Assembly: GCF_052055485.1 (NCBI RefSeq) | Contig: NZ_CP197171.1 | Location: 1,364,001 to 1,428,000, forward strand | Direction of reading: 5' to 3' | DNA from: Amphibacillus sp052055485 | Lineage (GTDB): Bacteria; Bacillota; Bacilli; Bacillales; Amphibacillaceae | Length of the DNA stretch: 64,000 nucleotides | Shown: one piece after another, positions 8,002 to 17,072 of the stretch | Layout of the letters: every line of letters starts with the position of its first letter | Numbering within the stretch: the stretch's first letter is position 1 | The notes under the pieces: generated by a model | What the model was told of the DNA's origin: nothing | What the model saw: only the letters and a program-made list of their open reading frames with translations | Database searches by the model: none | Translations under genes and position numbers: made by a program

Positions 8002-9465
8002 ATGAAACCCAATATTGTCTTAATTATGGTCGACCAAATGCGAGCTGACTGTTTAAGTATACTTGATCATCCAGTTGTTGATACCCCTAATTTAGATCAA
8101 TTAGCTAGGCAAGGTGTGTTATTTAGAAATGCTTATGCAGCGACGCCTTCATGTATTCCAGCACGTGCTTCGCTATTAACCGGTATGTCACAAACATCGA
8201 CGGGACGAGTAGGGTATGAGGATAAAATTCCTTGGAATTATGAGAACTTTTTACCAGAGTCGTTTCAAAAAGCCGGATATCATACGCAAGCAATTGGAAA
8301 GATGCATGTTTATCCAACACGGAAACTATGTGGGTTTCATCATATTGAATTACATGATGGTTACATGCACTATAATCGTTTCAAACATCAAAGTTATGCT
8401 GACGAAACATTTGATCAAACTGATGATTACCTTAACTGGTTAAGAGATCGTGCCGGACATCATATCGACTTAACAGATTTAGGATTGGATTGTAATTCAT
8501 CGACTGTTGCAAGACCGTGGGCTTTAGCAGAAGAATTACACCCGACCAACTGGGTGGTGACGCGTTCGATTGACTTCTTGAGAAGAAGGGATCCAACCAA
8601 ACCGTTTTTCTTAAATATGTCGTTTGTTCGTCCTCATCCTCCATTTGACCCTCCTGAGTTTTATTACAATATGTACAAAGATTTGGAGTTGCCAGATCCT
8701 CCAATTGGTGATTGGACCATGGGACAGGACCCAGATCGTTTAGGCCATAATCCAATTACGGCGAAAGGTCATGTCCCAAAGCGAAGATTAAAGCAGGCAC
8801 AAGCTGCTTACTATGCTTTGATCACGCATATTGATCATCAAATAGGTCGTTTCTTGATGAAACTCAGTGAGTATGGTTTGGATGACAATACAATCATCCT
8901 GTTCTCCTCAGATCATGGTGAATTGTTAGGGGATCATCATTTATTTAGGAAATCACTACCCTATGAAGGGAGTGCGAAAATACCGTTAATTTTAGCAGAT
9001 CCAGGTGATTATTTAGATTTTCCACATCATCAGCAATTGGATCAGGTAATCGAGGTTCGGGATATTATGCCGACGCTATTAGATATAGCGAATATTGAAA
9101 TTCCTAAAACGGTTGAAGGAAAGAGTTTATATTCACTTGTTCAAAATAAGGAACTGGAATGGCGAGACTATCTTCATGGGGAACATGAGATGGGAAGGGA
9201 AAGTCATCATTATATAACCAATGGCAAAGAAAAATATATTTGGTTCTCGCAGACTGGGGAAGAGCAGTATTTTGATTTAGAAACTGATCCACAAGAGTTA
9301 ATCAATCAAATTAAGTCTGATAAATATGATAGCCAAGTCAATAATTTGAGATCAATACTTATTAAAAAGTTAGAAAATAGAGCAGAAGGCTTTTCAGATG
9401 GTAAAAAATTGATTGTTGGTTGTCAGGTAAAGCCAACCTTGGATCATATTAAATATAATTCATAG
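8002..9465 (+). CDS. Cytoplasmic type I sulfatase (Cys-type, CIPAR)
   Basis: 487 residues. The active-site signature CIPARASLLTG has Cys51 as the residue converted to formylglycine. MVDQMRAD at the N-terminus and SSDHGELLGDHH near residue 305 carry metal ligands. There is no signal peptide, so it acts on imported substrate in the cytoplasm. It closes the ABC/ROK/GH112 operon, 97 bp after GH112, with ribosome site GAGGAG. This implies that the disaccharide handled by the operon, or its monosaccharide, can carry a sulfate ester, as in sulfated mucin or keratan-type glycans (inference). A formylglycine-generating enzyme or anaerobic maturase is required, and none is in the window. A strong terminator follows. 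Confidence 0.9.
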   Translation: MKPNIVLIMVDQMRADCLSILDHPVVDTPNLDQLARQGVLFRNAYAATPSCIPARASLLTGMSQTSTGRVGYEDKIPWNYENFLPESFQKAGYHTQAIGKMHVYPTRKLCGFHHIELHDGYMHYNRFKHQSYADETFDQTDDYLNWLRDRAGHHIDLTDLGLDCNSSTVARPWALAEELHPTNWVVTRSIDFLRRRDPTKPFFLNMSFVRPHPPFDPPEFYYNMYKDLELPDPPIGDWTMGQDPDRLGHNPITAKGHVPKRRLKQAQAAYYALITHIDHQIGRFLMKLSEYGLDDNTIILFSSDHGELLGDHHLFRKSLPYEGSAKIPLILADPGDYLDFPHHQQLDQVIEVRDIMPTLLDIANIEIPKTVEGKSLYSLVQNKELEWRDYLHGEHEMGRESHHYITNGKEKYIWFSQTGEEQYFDLETDPQELINQIKSDKYDSQVNNLRSILIKKLENRAEGFSDGKKLIVGCQVKPTLDHIKYNS

Positions 9466-9515
9466 AGGTTACCTTTGAGTTCTACAGATGGTTATTTGTA
9501 ATAAACTAAAAAAAA

Positions 9516-9556
9516 CTGTTGCACCATTAGCTAGCTAATGGTGCAACAGCTCTTTT
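9516..9556 (+). terminator. Rho-independent terminator after the GH112/sulfatase operon
   Basis: CTGTTGCACCATTAG pairs perfectly with CTAATGGTGCAACAG (15 bp), followed by CTCTTTTTG. It ends the operon that starts at 1329. Confidence 0.92.
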
Positions 9557-9600
9557 TGTGAGTATTAGAAATGGAAATAAAACACCAGTTAGAGACGTTC

Positions 9601-9808
9601 TATTCAGCATTTTGGCTTGAGGTTTCATTTGAACTGATGGATAGAAGGGTCGTATTCGACATTTTGACTTGAGATTTCATTTGAAATGCGAGATAGACGC
9701 CCTCTATCCGACATTTTGACTTGAGGTTTCCTCTGAACTGATGGATAGAGGCGCCCTATTCGACATTTTGGCTTGAGGTTTCATTTGAAATGAAGGATAG
9801 TTTCAAAT
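9601..9808. repeat. Array 1 of a 52-bp tandem repeat (four units)
   Basis: Four head-to-tail units start at 9601, 9653, 9705 and 9757, an exact 52-bp period. Each begins TATTCGACATTTTGRCTTGA or a near variant, then GRTTTC(A/C)T(T/C)TGAA, a GATAG block and a variable GC-richer end. The fourth unit decays in its last 8 bases. There is no open reading frame through the array on either strand that resembles a protein. Confidence 0.9.
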
Positions 9809-9835
9809 CTGTAAAAACATATAGCATGATAAAAA

Positions 9836-9880
9836 GAGCTGTTGCACTATTTATTTTTCATTTTGCAACAGCTTTCTTTG
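9836..9880. repeat. Hairpin related to the 9516 terminator
   Basis: AGCTGTTGCA and TGCAACAGCT form a 10-bp stem around a 17-base loop, followed by TTCTTTG. The stem sequence is the same as that of the terminator at 9516, so the two repeat arrays are separated by a copy of that hairpin. Confidence 0.75.
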
Positions 9881-9957
9881 ACAGAAAAGGATAACTTTCA
9901 AAAGGTAGAATGCTTTCTTAAGCATAAAGTCAATTCCTGCTTTATATGATTTCCGAC

Positions 9958-10190
9958 AGAAGACCCATTTTGACATGTGAATTTGTTAGAAATGTATGAT
10001 AGAAGAGCCTATCCGACATTTTGATATGTGATTTCGATTGGAATGCATGATAGAAGTCCACTATCCGACAGTTTAACTTGAGACTTTGTTTAAAATTCTG
10101 AATAGGAGCTCTCTATTCAATATTTTAGCTTGTAATGCTCGATCGAAACCTAGGATGGAAGAGTCCAATTCGACTTTCCTATATGGGAGT
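9958..10190. repeat. Array 2 of the same 52-bp tandem repeat (more degenerate)
   Basis: Units begin at about 9958, 10010, 10062, 10114 and 10166, again exactly 52 bp apart, with the same start TATCCGACATTTTGA in the best copies. Divergence is higher than in array 1, and the last unit fades after about 25 bases. The unit contains GATAG followed 7-10 bases later by CTATC across the unit junction, which could form a small stem. Confidence 0.85.
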
Positions 10191-10257
10191 TAAAAGTGTG
10201 AATTAGCTTTGATATTCATGCAAACGGGTACTGCCCATCGATTAGACTATACAAAAG

Positions 10258-10315
10258 GAAGCTGTCACAAGAGGTACATCATACAGTGTGTAACAGTCCC
10301 TTTTATTTTACAAAT
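10258..10315. terminator. Third hairpin of the gap, possible terminator for both directions
   Basis: GCTGTCACA (10261) and TGTGTAACAG pair imperfectly around a loop and are followed by TCCCTTTTATTTTA. It lies just before the 3' end of the minus-strand ABC permease gene (10342), and resembles the other two hairpins in sequence (GCTGTxxCA...AACAG). Confidence 0.45.
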
Positions 10316-10341
10316 GTGCCATAAGTTTAAGCCATTCCCTT

Positions 10342-12081
10342 TTACAAGCTGATCTCATCACTTTTGGTAATCTTCATAAATAAAAGTAGAGAAAGAACAG
10401 TGAATATAGATAGTAGTGTACCTAACGCTGCAGCAATTCCATAATTTCCACGTAATACTTCGGTGTAAATAGCTACTGTCATTGTCCGAGTATTGAGATT
10501 ATATAACAGAATAGATGTGGATAATTCAGAAATCATAGTAATCCAACTAAGAATGGCTCCAGCTACAATACCCGGCAACATCATTGGGACAGTAATTTTA
10601 AAGAATGTATTCGTTTGGCTGCTTCCTAAGCTTAGTGCAGCTTCTTCAATGGAAATCGGAATATTCTGGAGCAGAGCTACTGACGAACGAATAGTATACG
10701 GCAAACGACGTACAGCAAATGAGATAACTAAAATCGCCATTGTACCAGTAATCGCTAGCATTCCACTACCTGCTACCCCTGTATTAAAAGATGTAAGAAA
10801 GGCAATTCCTAATACGGTACCTGGTACAATATATGGAATCATACTTAATGAGTCAATAGTCGATGTCAATTTGTTTCTTCTTCGAACTGCTAAATAGGAA
10901 ATAAACATTGCAAATAAAATAACTATAACTAAAGCAAATAAGGGAATCCGAATGGTATTTAAAATAGAGTCACCCATTCGATTGAGAGCTTCAGCGTAAC
11001 TATTTAACGAATAACCAGGCTGAAAAACCATGCCTTGCGTGTTTTGAAAGGACGTATACGTTAAATATATTTGAGGCATAACAGCCACTAAAACAACACC
11101 ATAGCAAATAATATATATAAAAGCTTTCTTCCATCCTTTCGTTTGTTTGATCTGAATAGGATGTAAAGAGCTAATAGAGAAAGAAAAGCGCGAGGCAATC
11201 AAACGCTGTCCAGCAAAAATACTAAGTGCGATAATAATTGCAACTACCGCAAGAGCAGAGGCAAAAGCGGTATCTCCACCCACCTCGTTAATAAACTCCG
11301 TGTAGATTAATACTGGAAATGTTCGATAGCCTTCTCCTATTAACATAGGTGTTCCGAAATCTGAAAATGCTCTCATGAAAACAAGTAATGCTCCAGCCAG
11401 AAGAGTTGGCATTAGTAAAGGAAGAACAATTTTTATAAAACGTCTGAACCCTGTTACGCCCATACTTTCAGCTGCCTCTAATATAGAATTATCAATATTC
11501 CTTAAAGCTCCATTAACATATAAGAAGATTAAGGGAAATAACTGTAGACTAAATACAAGCACAATACCATTAAATCCATAAATATCAGGCATGGTTACCC
11601 CAAATAAATTGCTGAAAAAATTAGTAATAACTCCATTACGCCCCAGTAATAAAATCCATGAGTAGGCTCCAATGAAGGGAGCGGACATAGAGGCAATGAT
11701 AATCAAAATTCTTAATACTTTTTTTCCTTTAAAGTCATACATAGCAAATAAATAAGCCAGTGAGGTTCCTAAAATCAATGCTAGAATAGTAGCTGCTATT
11801 GATACTTTAAAGCTGTTAATTAATGTGCCAGAATAATAACTTTTAGAGAAAAAAGCAATGAAATTTCCTAAAGAAAATCCTGTTTCAGGGGAATAAATCG
11901 CTTGTTTTAAGATACTTCCAACTGGATAGACAAGAAATAATATATAAGCCAGTATGATAATAGAAGAAGAAACACTCCAGATATCTAGATGAATTTTTCT
12001 TTTCTGTTTTTTTCTATGTTTTGCTGATAAGGTTGGTTGATTCTTTCTATCATCTGATGGGTCTTGACTATTTATTTTCAT
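10342..12081 (-). CDS. Fused two-domain ABC permease (FbpB/AfuB iron or phosphosugar type)
   Basis: 579 residues, about 12 membrane helices, with two permease domains in one chain. The first EAA loop is ILEAAESMGVTGFRRFIKIVLPLL and the second is IEEAALSLGSSQTNTFFKITVP. Fused permeases of this type belong to the ferric-iron/thiamine/2-aminoethylphosphonate/hexose-phosphate group rather than to the sugar CUT1 group. The start overlaps the ATPase stop by 4 bp (ATGA), so the genes are translationally coupled. With the ATPase (12078) and binding protein (13175) it forms a complete importer. The substrate is not certain; iron is the default label, but the linked two-component system favours an organic phosphate or similar anion. 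Confidence 0.9.
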   Translation of the reverse strand: MKINSQDPSDDRKNQPTLSAKHRKKQKRKIHLDIWSVSSSIIILAYILFLVYPVGSILKQAIYSPETGFSLGNFIAFFSKSYYSGTLINSFKVSIAATILALILGTSLAYLFAMYDFKGKKVLRILIIIASMSAPFIGAYSWILLLGRNGVITNFFSNLFGVTMPDIYGFNGIVLVFSLQLFPLIFLYVNGALRNIDNSILEAAESMGVTGFRRFIKIVLPLLMPTLLAGALLVFMRAFSDFGTPMLIGEGYRTFPVLIYTEFINEVGGDTAFASALAVVAIIIALSIFAGQRLIASRFSFSISSLHPIQIKQTKGWKKAFIYIICYGVVLVAVMPQIYLTYTSFQNTQGMVFQPGYSLNSYAEALNRMGDSILNTIRIPLFALVIVILFAMFISYLAVRRRNKLTSTIDSLSMIPYIVPGTVLGIAFLTSFNTGVAGSGMLAITGTMAILVISFAVRRLPYTIRSSVALLQNIPISIEEAALSLGSSQTNTFFKITVPMMLPGIVAGAILSWITMISELSTSILLYNLNTRTMTVAIYTEVLRGNYGIAAALGTLLSIFTVLSLLLFMKITKSDEISL

Positions 12082-13163
12082 GAACCCACCTCCAAAAGGT
12101 TGCGTACCCCATTCTCTGTGAAAACATTGATCTTATTAATATTTATGTCTAAATAAATTTGATCACCTGGATTTAAGTCCTCTGTAAACATCGACTCTTC
12201 AATCATTTGAACTTTTTCACCAGTTTCGAGTACTAGGAAATATTCTGTGTTCAATCCTAAATAAATACTTTCGAGAATTCTTGCAGAGATAGCCTCTTTA
12301 TTTTCAGTGCGTATAAATTCTTCTGGTCGTATACTTACCCGTACCTTTTGTGGTTCAACATGGTTTAATAAAGGCATTTTAATAATTCTTCCATGCTGCA
12401 TTTTTAAAATAGCTTGCCCATTATCTTGAACTAATTCACCCTCTAATATATTTGTGCGCCCAATAAAACTTGCGACAAATTCATTAGCTGGTCTATGATA
12501 TAATTCTTTTGGTTTACCAATTTGCTGTATTTCTCCATCTCTCATAACTGCTATCAGATCGGAAATAGCCATAGCTTCTTCTTGATCGTGTGTCACATAT
12601 ACAGTTGTAATTCCAATTTCTCTTTGAATCTCACGTATAACTTGACGCATATCTAAACGAAGTTTTGCATCTAAATTAGATAGTGGCTCATCCATTAATA
12701 AAACATCTGGATTAATGGCTAAGGAACGTGCAAGGGCTACACGTTGCTGCTGGCCACCACTTAAGTTCTCTGGTTTGCGATCCCAATATTCATTCATTTG
12801 GATTAGTTGTAAATGTTTTTCTACCTGCTTTTTTATTTTTGTTCTATCCATTTTCCTCTGCTTCAAACCAAATGCTACATTGTCACCCACAGATAAATGA
12901 GGGAAGATAGCGTAATTTTGGAAAACCATTCCGATATTTCGCTTGCTGGGATCTTGGTCATTTATGCGTTCATTACCAAAATAGAAGTCTCCACCCTCGA
13001 TGGTATTAAATCCAGCTATCATCCTTAACAGAGTCGTTTTTCCACATCCTGAGGGTCCTAGTAAGGTAAATAGAGTACCCTCAGGGATTGAAACACTTAA
13101 ATTAGGAATAACTGTTGTATCGCCAAAAACCTTTTTTGCATTTTTAATTTCAATACGACTCAT
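12078..13163 (-). CDS. ABC transporter ATPase (FbpC/PotA type)
   Basis: 361 residues. Walker A is GPSGCGKTT, the signature motif LSGGQQQRVALARSLA, Walker B VLLMDEPLSNLDA and the switch His lies in VTHDQEEAM. A C-terminal TOBE-like regulatory region (about residues 240-355) is present. It starts 11 bp after the binding-protein stop, behind GGGGATG. This is the dedicated ATPase for the fused permease at 10342 and, unlike the CUT1 operons of this window, this system carries its own. Confidence 0.93.
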   Translation of the reverse strand: MSRIEIKNAKKVFGDTTVIPNLSVSIPEGTLFTLLGPSGCGKTTLLRMIAGFNTIEGGDFYFGNERINDQDPSKRNIGMVFQNYAIFPHLSVGDNVAFGLKQRKMDRTKIKKQVEKHLQLIQMNEYWDRKPENLSGGQQQRVALARSLAINPDVLLMDEPLSNLDAKLRLDMRQVIREIQREIGITTVYVTHDQEEAMAISDLIAVMRDGEIQQIGKPKELYHRPANEFVASFIGRTNILEGELVQDNGQAILKMQHGRIIKMPLLNHVEPQKVRVSIRPEEFIRTENKEAISARILESIYLGLNTEYFLVLETGEKVQMIEESMFTEDLNPGDQIYLDININKINVFTENGVRNLLEVGS

Positions 13164-13174
13164 CTAATCATCCC

Positions 13175-14215
13175 CTATTTATTTGATTCAATCTCGACAA
13201 AGATATCATTGTATTGTGAGATGATTTCATCTCTATGCTCAATGACATAGTCCATATCCTCTTGAATTGTTTTAATATCAGAGAAAGGTATCATGCTTTC
13301 AGAGATCTCAACATCTTCTCTAACAGGGCGATTAGTTGTTGTCGTTGCAAGAACATTTTGTATTTCTTGTGAGACAATCCAATCGATAAATAATTGAGCA
13401 TTCTCAAGGTTTTCTGCGCCATCAATTATTGCTGCATTTGCTGGTAAAAATACTGCTCCTTCCTCTGGATAAACGACTTCGATATTTGCACCATCATTTA
13501 ATAAATCAATGGTTGGATCCTCATAAGATAGACCTACCGCCATTTCTCCATCTGCTACTGTTCGATAAACATTACTAGAACTTGAGGATATTCGTCCATC
13601 AATGATCGTAAATAATTCTTCAACGTACTGCCAAGCCCCTTCGTCCTCATAACCACCCATAGCTTCTAACATATTAGTTAATTGAGCAAATGCACTAGAA
13701 GAGTTTGACGGATCAGCTGTTGATATACGTCCTGTCAAATCAGGATTTAATAGGTCTGCATATCCGGTAATATCCATGCCTTCTGTTAAATCAGGATTGA
13801 CAACAATAACGCTGCCATCTAATGTATAAGGCGTATAATAACCGTCATCATTTTGGTATTCTTCAATAACATCTTCATTATGAGAAGAAACATACTCTTG
13901 GAATAAATCAATATTTTCCTCATATAGAGTGTAACCCCCGCCAAAGATAACATCGGCTACCGGGGAGTTTGCTTCACTTTCTAAGCGTTGAAATAACTCG
14001 CCGGTTCCAGCTTGGATCAATTCTACAGTTACTCCATACTCTTCCTCAAATCCTGGGATAGTCGCATTAATTAATCCTTCAGAGTTGGGTGAGTACACAA
14101 CTAAACGATCTGAACTGGTTTCCTCCGATGATTCTTCTTGAGTATTATTACACGCTACTAGAAACAGACCTACTAAAACCATGACAATTGCTAATAACCG
14201 TTTGCTTTTATTCAT
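13175..14215 (-). CDS. ABC solute-binding lipoprotein (FbpA/AfuA/HptA-like)
   Basis: 346 residues with signal and lipobox LFLVACNN, then a type-2 periplasmic-binding fold: DRLVVYSPNSEGLINATIPGF, DVIFGGGYTLYEENIDLF, and SSSSNVYRTVADGEMAVGLSYEDP. Members of this family bind ferric iron, phosphorylated sugars, or phosphonates. I chose ATG 14215, preceded by AAGGAAGG, over an in-frame TTG at 14236 that would overlap the ribosome site. Leading gene of the ABC operon; a cre-like site lies upstream at 14607. The Tyr pairs that hold iron in FbpA are not evident, which weakens an iron role, though I could not align it properly. Confidence 0.85.
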   Translation of the reverse strand: MNKSKRLLAIVMVLVGLFLVACNNTQEESSEETSSDRLVVYSPNSEGLINATIPGFEEEYGVTVELIQAGTGELFQRLESEANSPVADVIFGGGYTLYEENIDLFQEYVSSHNEDVIEEYQNDDGYYTPYTLDGSVIVVNPDLTEGMDITGYADLLNPDLTGRISTADPSNSSSAFAQLTNMLEAMGGYEDEGAWQYVEELFTIIDGRISSSSSNVYRTVADGEMAVGLSYEDPTIDLLNDGANIEVVYPEEGAVFLPANAAIIDGAENLENAQLFIDWIVSQEIQNVLATTTTNRPVREDVEISESMIPFSDIKTIQEDMDYVIEHRDEIISQYNDIFVEIESNK

Positions 14216-14653
14216 AATAAATTTCCTTCCTTTCAAATTTATTATTATCTAAATTCATACCTAACTTTTTCTAGCTTTCAAATTCGTTTGCTCTACGTAG
14301 GTTTTTTACTCATTTCGCTTATTTTACCGATCAGTAAGTGATGAGGGTGATATTATTGGACAAAGTTTCAATCAAGAACATATCAATTGTATTTCCTGTT
14401 ATAGTAAGATAGTTTATTAACTTACGTATTTGTTAACATTGAACGCCCCCTTTTTTTCTCTAGAGATAAGAGACAAGAAGTGATTAAGTTTCATTTAGAG
14501 ATAAACAACGAACCTGTTAACTTGCTGAGATCAATTTAGAGTGTATTGCTCTTAAAAGATCTATTGATAAACTTTATTTTGTTTTATAGTAGTTATTTTA
14601 AAGTAATGTATCCGCTTTCAAAATACGATAAAACTACACTTCTGGAAAAAATA
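14216..14653. other. 438-bp intergenic region between ABC operon and response regulator
   Basis: Holds the promoter region of the minus-strand binding-protein gene and the cre-like site at 14607-14620. The stretch from 14290 to 14540 is AT-rich, without a convincing gene or hairpin. A 90-codon frame at 14546-14818 overlaps the response-regulator gene and looks like a chance ORF. Confidence 0.6.
14607..14620 (-). promoter_or_regulatory. cre-like CcpA site
   Basis: On the minus strand the sequence is TGAAAGCGGATACA, which fits the relaxed B. subtilis consensus WTGNAANCGNWWNCAW, flanks included. It lies about 390 bp upstream of the binding-protein start and just beyond the response-regulator stop. 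The distance to the start is long, so it may act through an upstream promoter or a roadblock. Confidence 0.55.
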
Positions 14654-15421
14654 CTACACTTTTTCTTTAAACTCAGTAGCGCTCATGCCAAGATACTTTT
14701 TAAATACTTTATTAAAATATTTATATTCACTAAATCCACAATCAATTGCTATTTCATAGACCCTTTTCTTACCCTCTTTCAATTGATTAATGGATTGTTG
14801 AATTCGGTATTTATTTAAATATTCATTAAAAGTCATTTTCGTATATTTTTTAAATCGATTGTGTAACAATGTTTGGCTATATCCAATTTGTTTAGCTACA
14901 TCAGCAAAAATGAACTTTTTTTGATAATTTTCTTTAATATATTTTACCATTTCTTGAGCGATTTCATCATTTGGGGTTTTCATTGAAGAATCAATCAATT
15001 GCATGCCCTGTAATTTTCTCCGTCTACTTTCAAATAATTGGGTTTCCTTATTCACCCTCACTTGATCAATAGCACGTTTCAAGGCATTCTTTAATTCCTC
15101 TTCTTCAATTGGCTTAACAATGAATTCAGTTACTCCATATTTGATAGCCTTTTGTGCATTTTTAAATTCATCATATCCAGAAAGAATAATGGTACTATAC
15201 AAATAATCAATGGTTTCTTCCAACATATCAAATGCATCCATAACCGGCATGTTTATATCCGTAATAATAATATCCGGCTTTAATGATTTGATTAAAGCTG
15301 CTCCTTCTTGACCATCACGGGCTTCGCCAATAACTAGACACCCCATTGATTCATAATCATATCCATAAACCAAGCGCTTTCTAATTAACTTTTCATCTTC
15401 AATGATCAGAAGTTTATGCAT
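14654..15421 (-). CDS. AraC-type response regulator (YesN/HptR-like)
   Basis: 255 residues. The receiver domain (1-120) has EDE near residue 9, the phosphoacceptor in IIITDINMPVMDAF (Asp about 54) and Lys in FIVKPIEEEEL. The C-terminal 100 residues form an AraC DNA-binding domain (IGYSQTLLHNRFKK, IAIDCGFSEYKYFNKVFKK). The start ATG 15421 follows GAGGGAG; it is one base past the kinase stop. It pairs with the kinase at 15423, and together they most likely control the adjacent ABC operon, as YesMN/HptRS-type pairs usually control a neighbouring transporter. Confidence 0.93.
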   Translation of the reverse strand: MHKLLIIEDEKLIRKRLVYGYDYESMGCLVIGEARDGQEGAALIKSLKPDIIITDINMPVMDAFDMLEETIDYLYSTIILSGYDEFKNAQKAIKYGVTEFIVKPIEEEELKNALKRAIDQVRVNKETQLFESRRRKLQGMQLIDSSMKTPNDEIAQEMVKYIKENYQKKFIFADVAKQIGYSQTLLHNRFKKYTKMTFNEYLNKYRIQQSINQLKEGKKRVYEIAIDCGFSEYKYFNKVFKKYLGMSATEFKEKV

Positions 15422-15422
15422 A

Positions 15423-17072
15423 TTAATCTCCCTCAATTCTAATTTCAATAATTGTAAATCCTAACTTAGTAAAAATTCTAAATTTAGAATTTGAATAGAA
15501 TAATTCTATTCTTTGTTTTGTATTCTTAAGTCCATGTTGATTAATGATGTCACCAGCTTGTTGCAATGCTTCATTAATTTCTTTTGCGGTTTCCTCTTTG
15601 AGTGCTCCTCCATTATCAATGACTCTAATTTTTATATCTTTTTTACTCTGGATAATGCTTATTTTTACAGCTAGATCACGTCTATTTCTATAGCCGTACT
15701 TTAAGCTATTTTCTACAAGAGGAAGCAAAAACAGCTTCGGTACAGCAAAAGAGTATAATTCTGGGTGAATTTCAATTGTGTATTGAAATTCCTCTAATCG
15801 GATATGATTAATTTCTAAGTAATCTTTGAGGTACTCTATATCTTCTTCTAAAGTAATGTCACTTGTTTCTTCGTCAATACTATATCTTAAAATTTTATTC
15901 ATCCTAAGAATTAATTGACTTGCAACATTAGGATCGACATACATAACAGATCGAATAGATTCTAGTGTATTTGCTAAAAAGTGTGGATTAAATTGGGCAT
16001 CTAATCTTCTTTTTTCTATTTCTAAATTCAGTTGATTTAGTTGAATATTCGCATTATTTATTTCAGTTAATTTAGTTAACATTTTATTGATTTGTTCAGC
16101 TAATATTTCAAATTCATCACCTGTTTGAATCGTTAATAAATAGGTAGAATCGCTTTTTACCTTTTCCATTTCTTCATTGATAATATGCAATGAATTCCCT
16201 ATTTTTCTAGAAATCCTCTGGGAAAAATAGAAAGATTGAATAACTACTATAATTGTAACAATGAAAACGCCAATAATACTTCTATAAAGAACGGTTAAAT
16301 AGCTATCAAACTTTTGATAAGTCATTACTGTGAGATTGTCTGCAATTGGTTGGCGAACGGTATCATATTGGCCGCCAAGTAAACGGTCATTTTCTGTTAA
16401 AAAACTAAAATCTGCCTTCCCCCTAGATGTCTGAATAACATGAGAAACATTTGTTGCGAATATATTCTGATATTGATCATATATCACAAAGTTGACTGAG
16501 GAATCGATTTGAAAGGAAGGAATTTCTTTTCCGTTAATCACTGAAACACCAAACCCTGATATAACACTTTGTTCAGTAAAAGGATAAAATAAAAGAAGAT
16601 ATTGTTCTCCATTTAGTGCTTGGTAGACTCTTGTGGTCATTGTTTGTTTCTCTTCCGTACGTGCCATTACAATACTTATATAATGTAAAAAGGCATTATC
16701 CCCTCCTAAGGTGGGATTGGTAGACAAGAGAATTTCTCTCGTATCGTCAATAACAAGTAGGTCACTCTTCAGGTCCTGACTAGAATTGAATGCATAGAAT
16801 GTACTAAATACTTGACTTCTTTCAGATTTTCCAGCTAAAAAGTCATAAAAAAGCTTCTTATTTTCATTGTAAAAGTCATTTTCAAAACTCTCCATTGACT
16901 TGGTTAAGCTGATTGAGTAATTATCTGCTGTTTGTTCCAATCGGGCTTTTCTAACATTTATGCTGTATAGACCAAATAAGATTAGCGTTAAGCAAAGCAT
17001 GATAAATATAGTCAGAATTGAAAATCGAAACATCTCACTTCTTACTTTACTTTCAAATCTTCTCATTTCCAT
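15423..17072 (-). CDS. Membrane sensor histidine kinase (YesM/HptS-like)
   Basis: 549 residues. A membrane helix at about 18-38 and a second near 265-285 flank a roughly 220-residue extracellular sensor. A HAMP-like linker follows (SRKIGNSLHIINEEMEKV). The His-kinase domain carries the phosphoacceptor in FNPHFLANTLESI, then LPLVENSLKYGY (N box) and VIDNGGALK in the ATPase domain. The start ATG follows GTGAGG. First gene of a two-gene operon with the response regulator (1-bp gap). Extracellular sensing of a solute is expected, perhaps together with the neighbouring binding protein. Confidence 0.93.
   Translation of the reverse strand: MEMRRFESKVRSEMFRFSILTIFIMLCLTLILFGLYSINVRKARLEQTADNYSISLTKSMESFENDFYNENKKLFYDFLAGKSERSQVFSTFYAFNSSQDLKSDLLVIDDTREILLSTNPTLGGDNAFLHYISIVMARTEEKQTMTTRVYQALNGEQYLLLFYPFTEQSVISGFGVSVINGKEIPSFQIDSSVNFVIYDQYQNIFATNVSHVIQTSRGKADFSFLTENDRLLGGQYDTVRQPIADNLTVMTYQKFDSYLTVLYRSIIGVFIVTIIVVIQSFYFSQRISRKIGNSLHIINEEMEKVKSDSTYLLTIQTGDEFEILAEQINKMLTKLTEINNANIQLNQLNLEIEKRRLDAQFNPHFLANTLESIRSVMYVDPNVASQLILRMNKILRYSIDEETSDITLEEDIEYLKDYLEINHIRLEEFQYTIEIHPELYSFAVPKLFLLPLVENSLKYGYRNRRDLAVKISIIQSKKDIKIRVIDNGGALKEETAKEINEALQQAGDIINQHGLKNTKQRIELFYSNSKFRIFTKLGFTIIEIRIEGD

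Noticed and set aside
9601..10190. CRISPR array
   Set aside because: The repeats are contiguous 52-bp units without unique spacers, degenerate throughout, and no cas gene is in the window.
13175..14215. Firm annotation as ferric iron-binding protein
   Set aside because: Family members bind several ligands, no Fur-box-like 19-bp palindrome was seen upstream, and the linked two-component system suggests otherwise.
14546..14818. 90-codon plus-strand ORF with hydrophobic stretches
   Set aside because: It is mostly antisense to the response-regulator 3' end, and its AT-rich Phe/Ile/Leu composition is what chance gives here.
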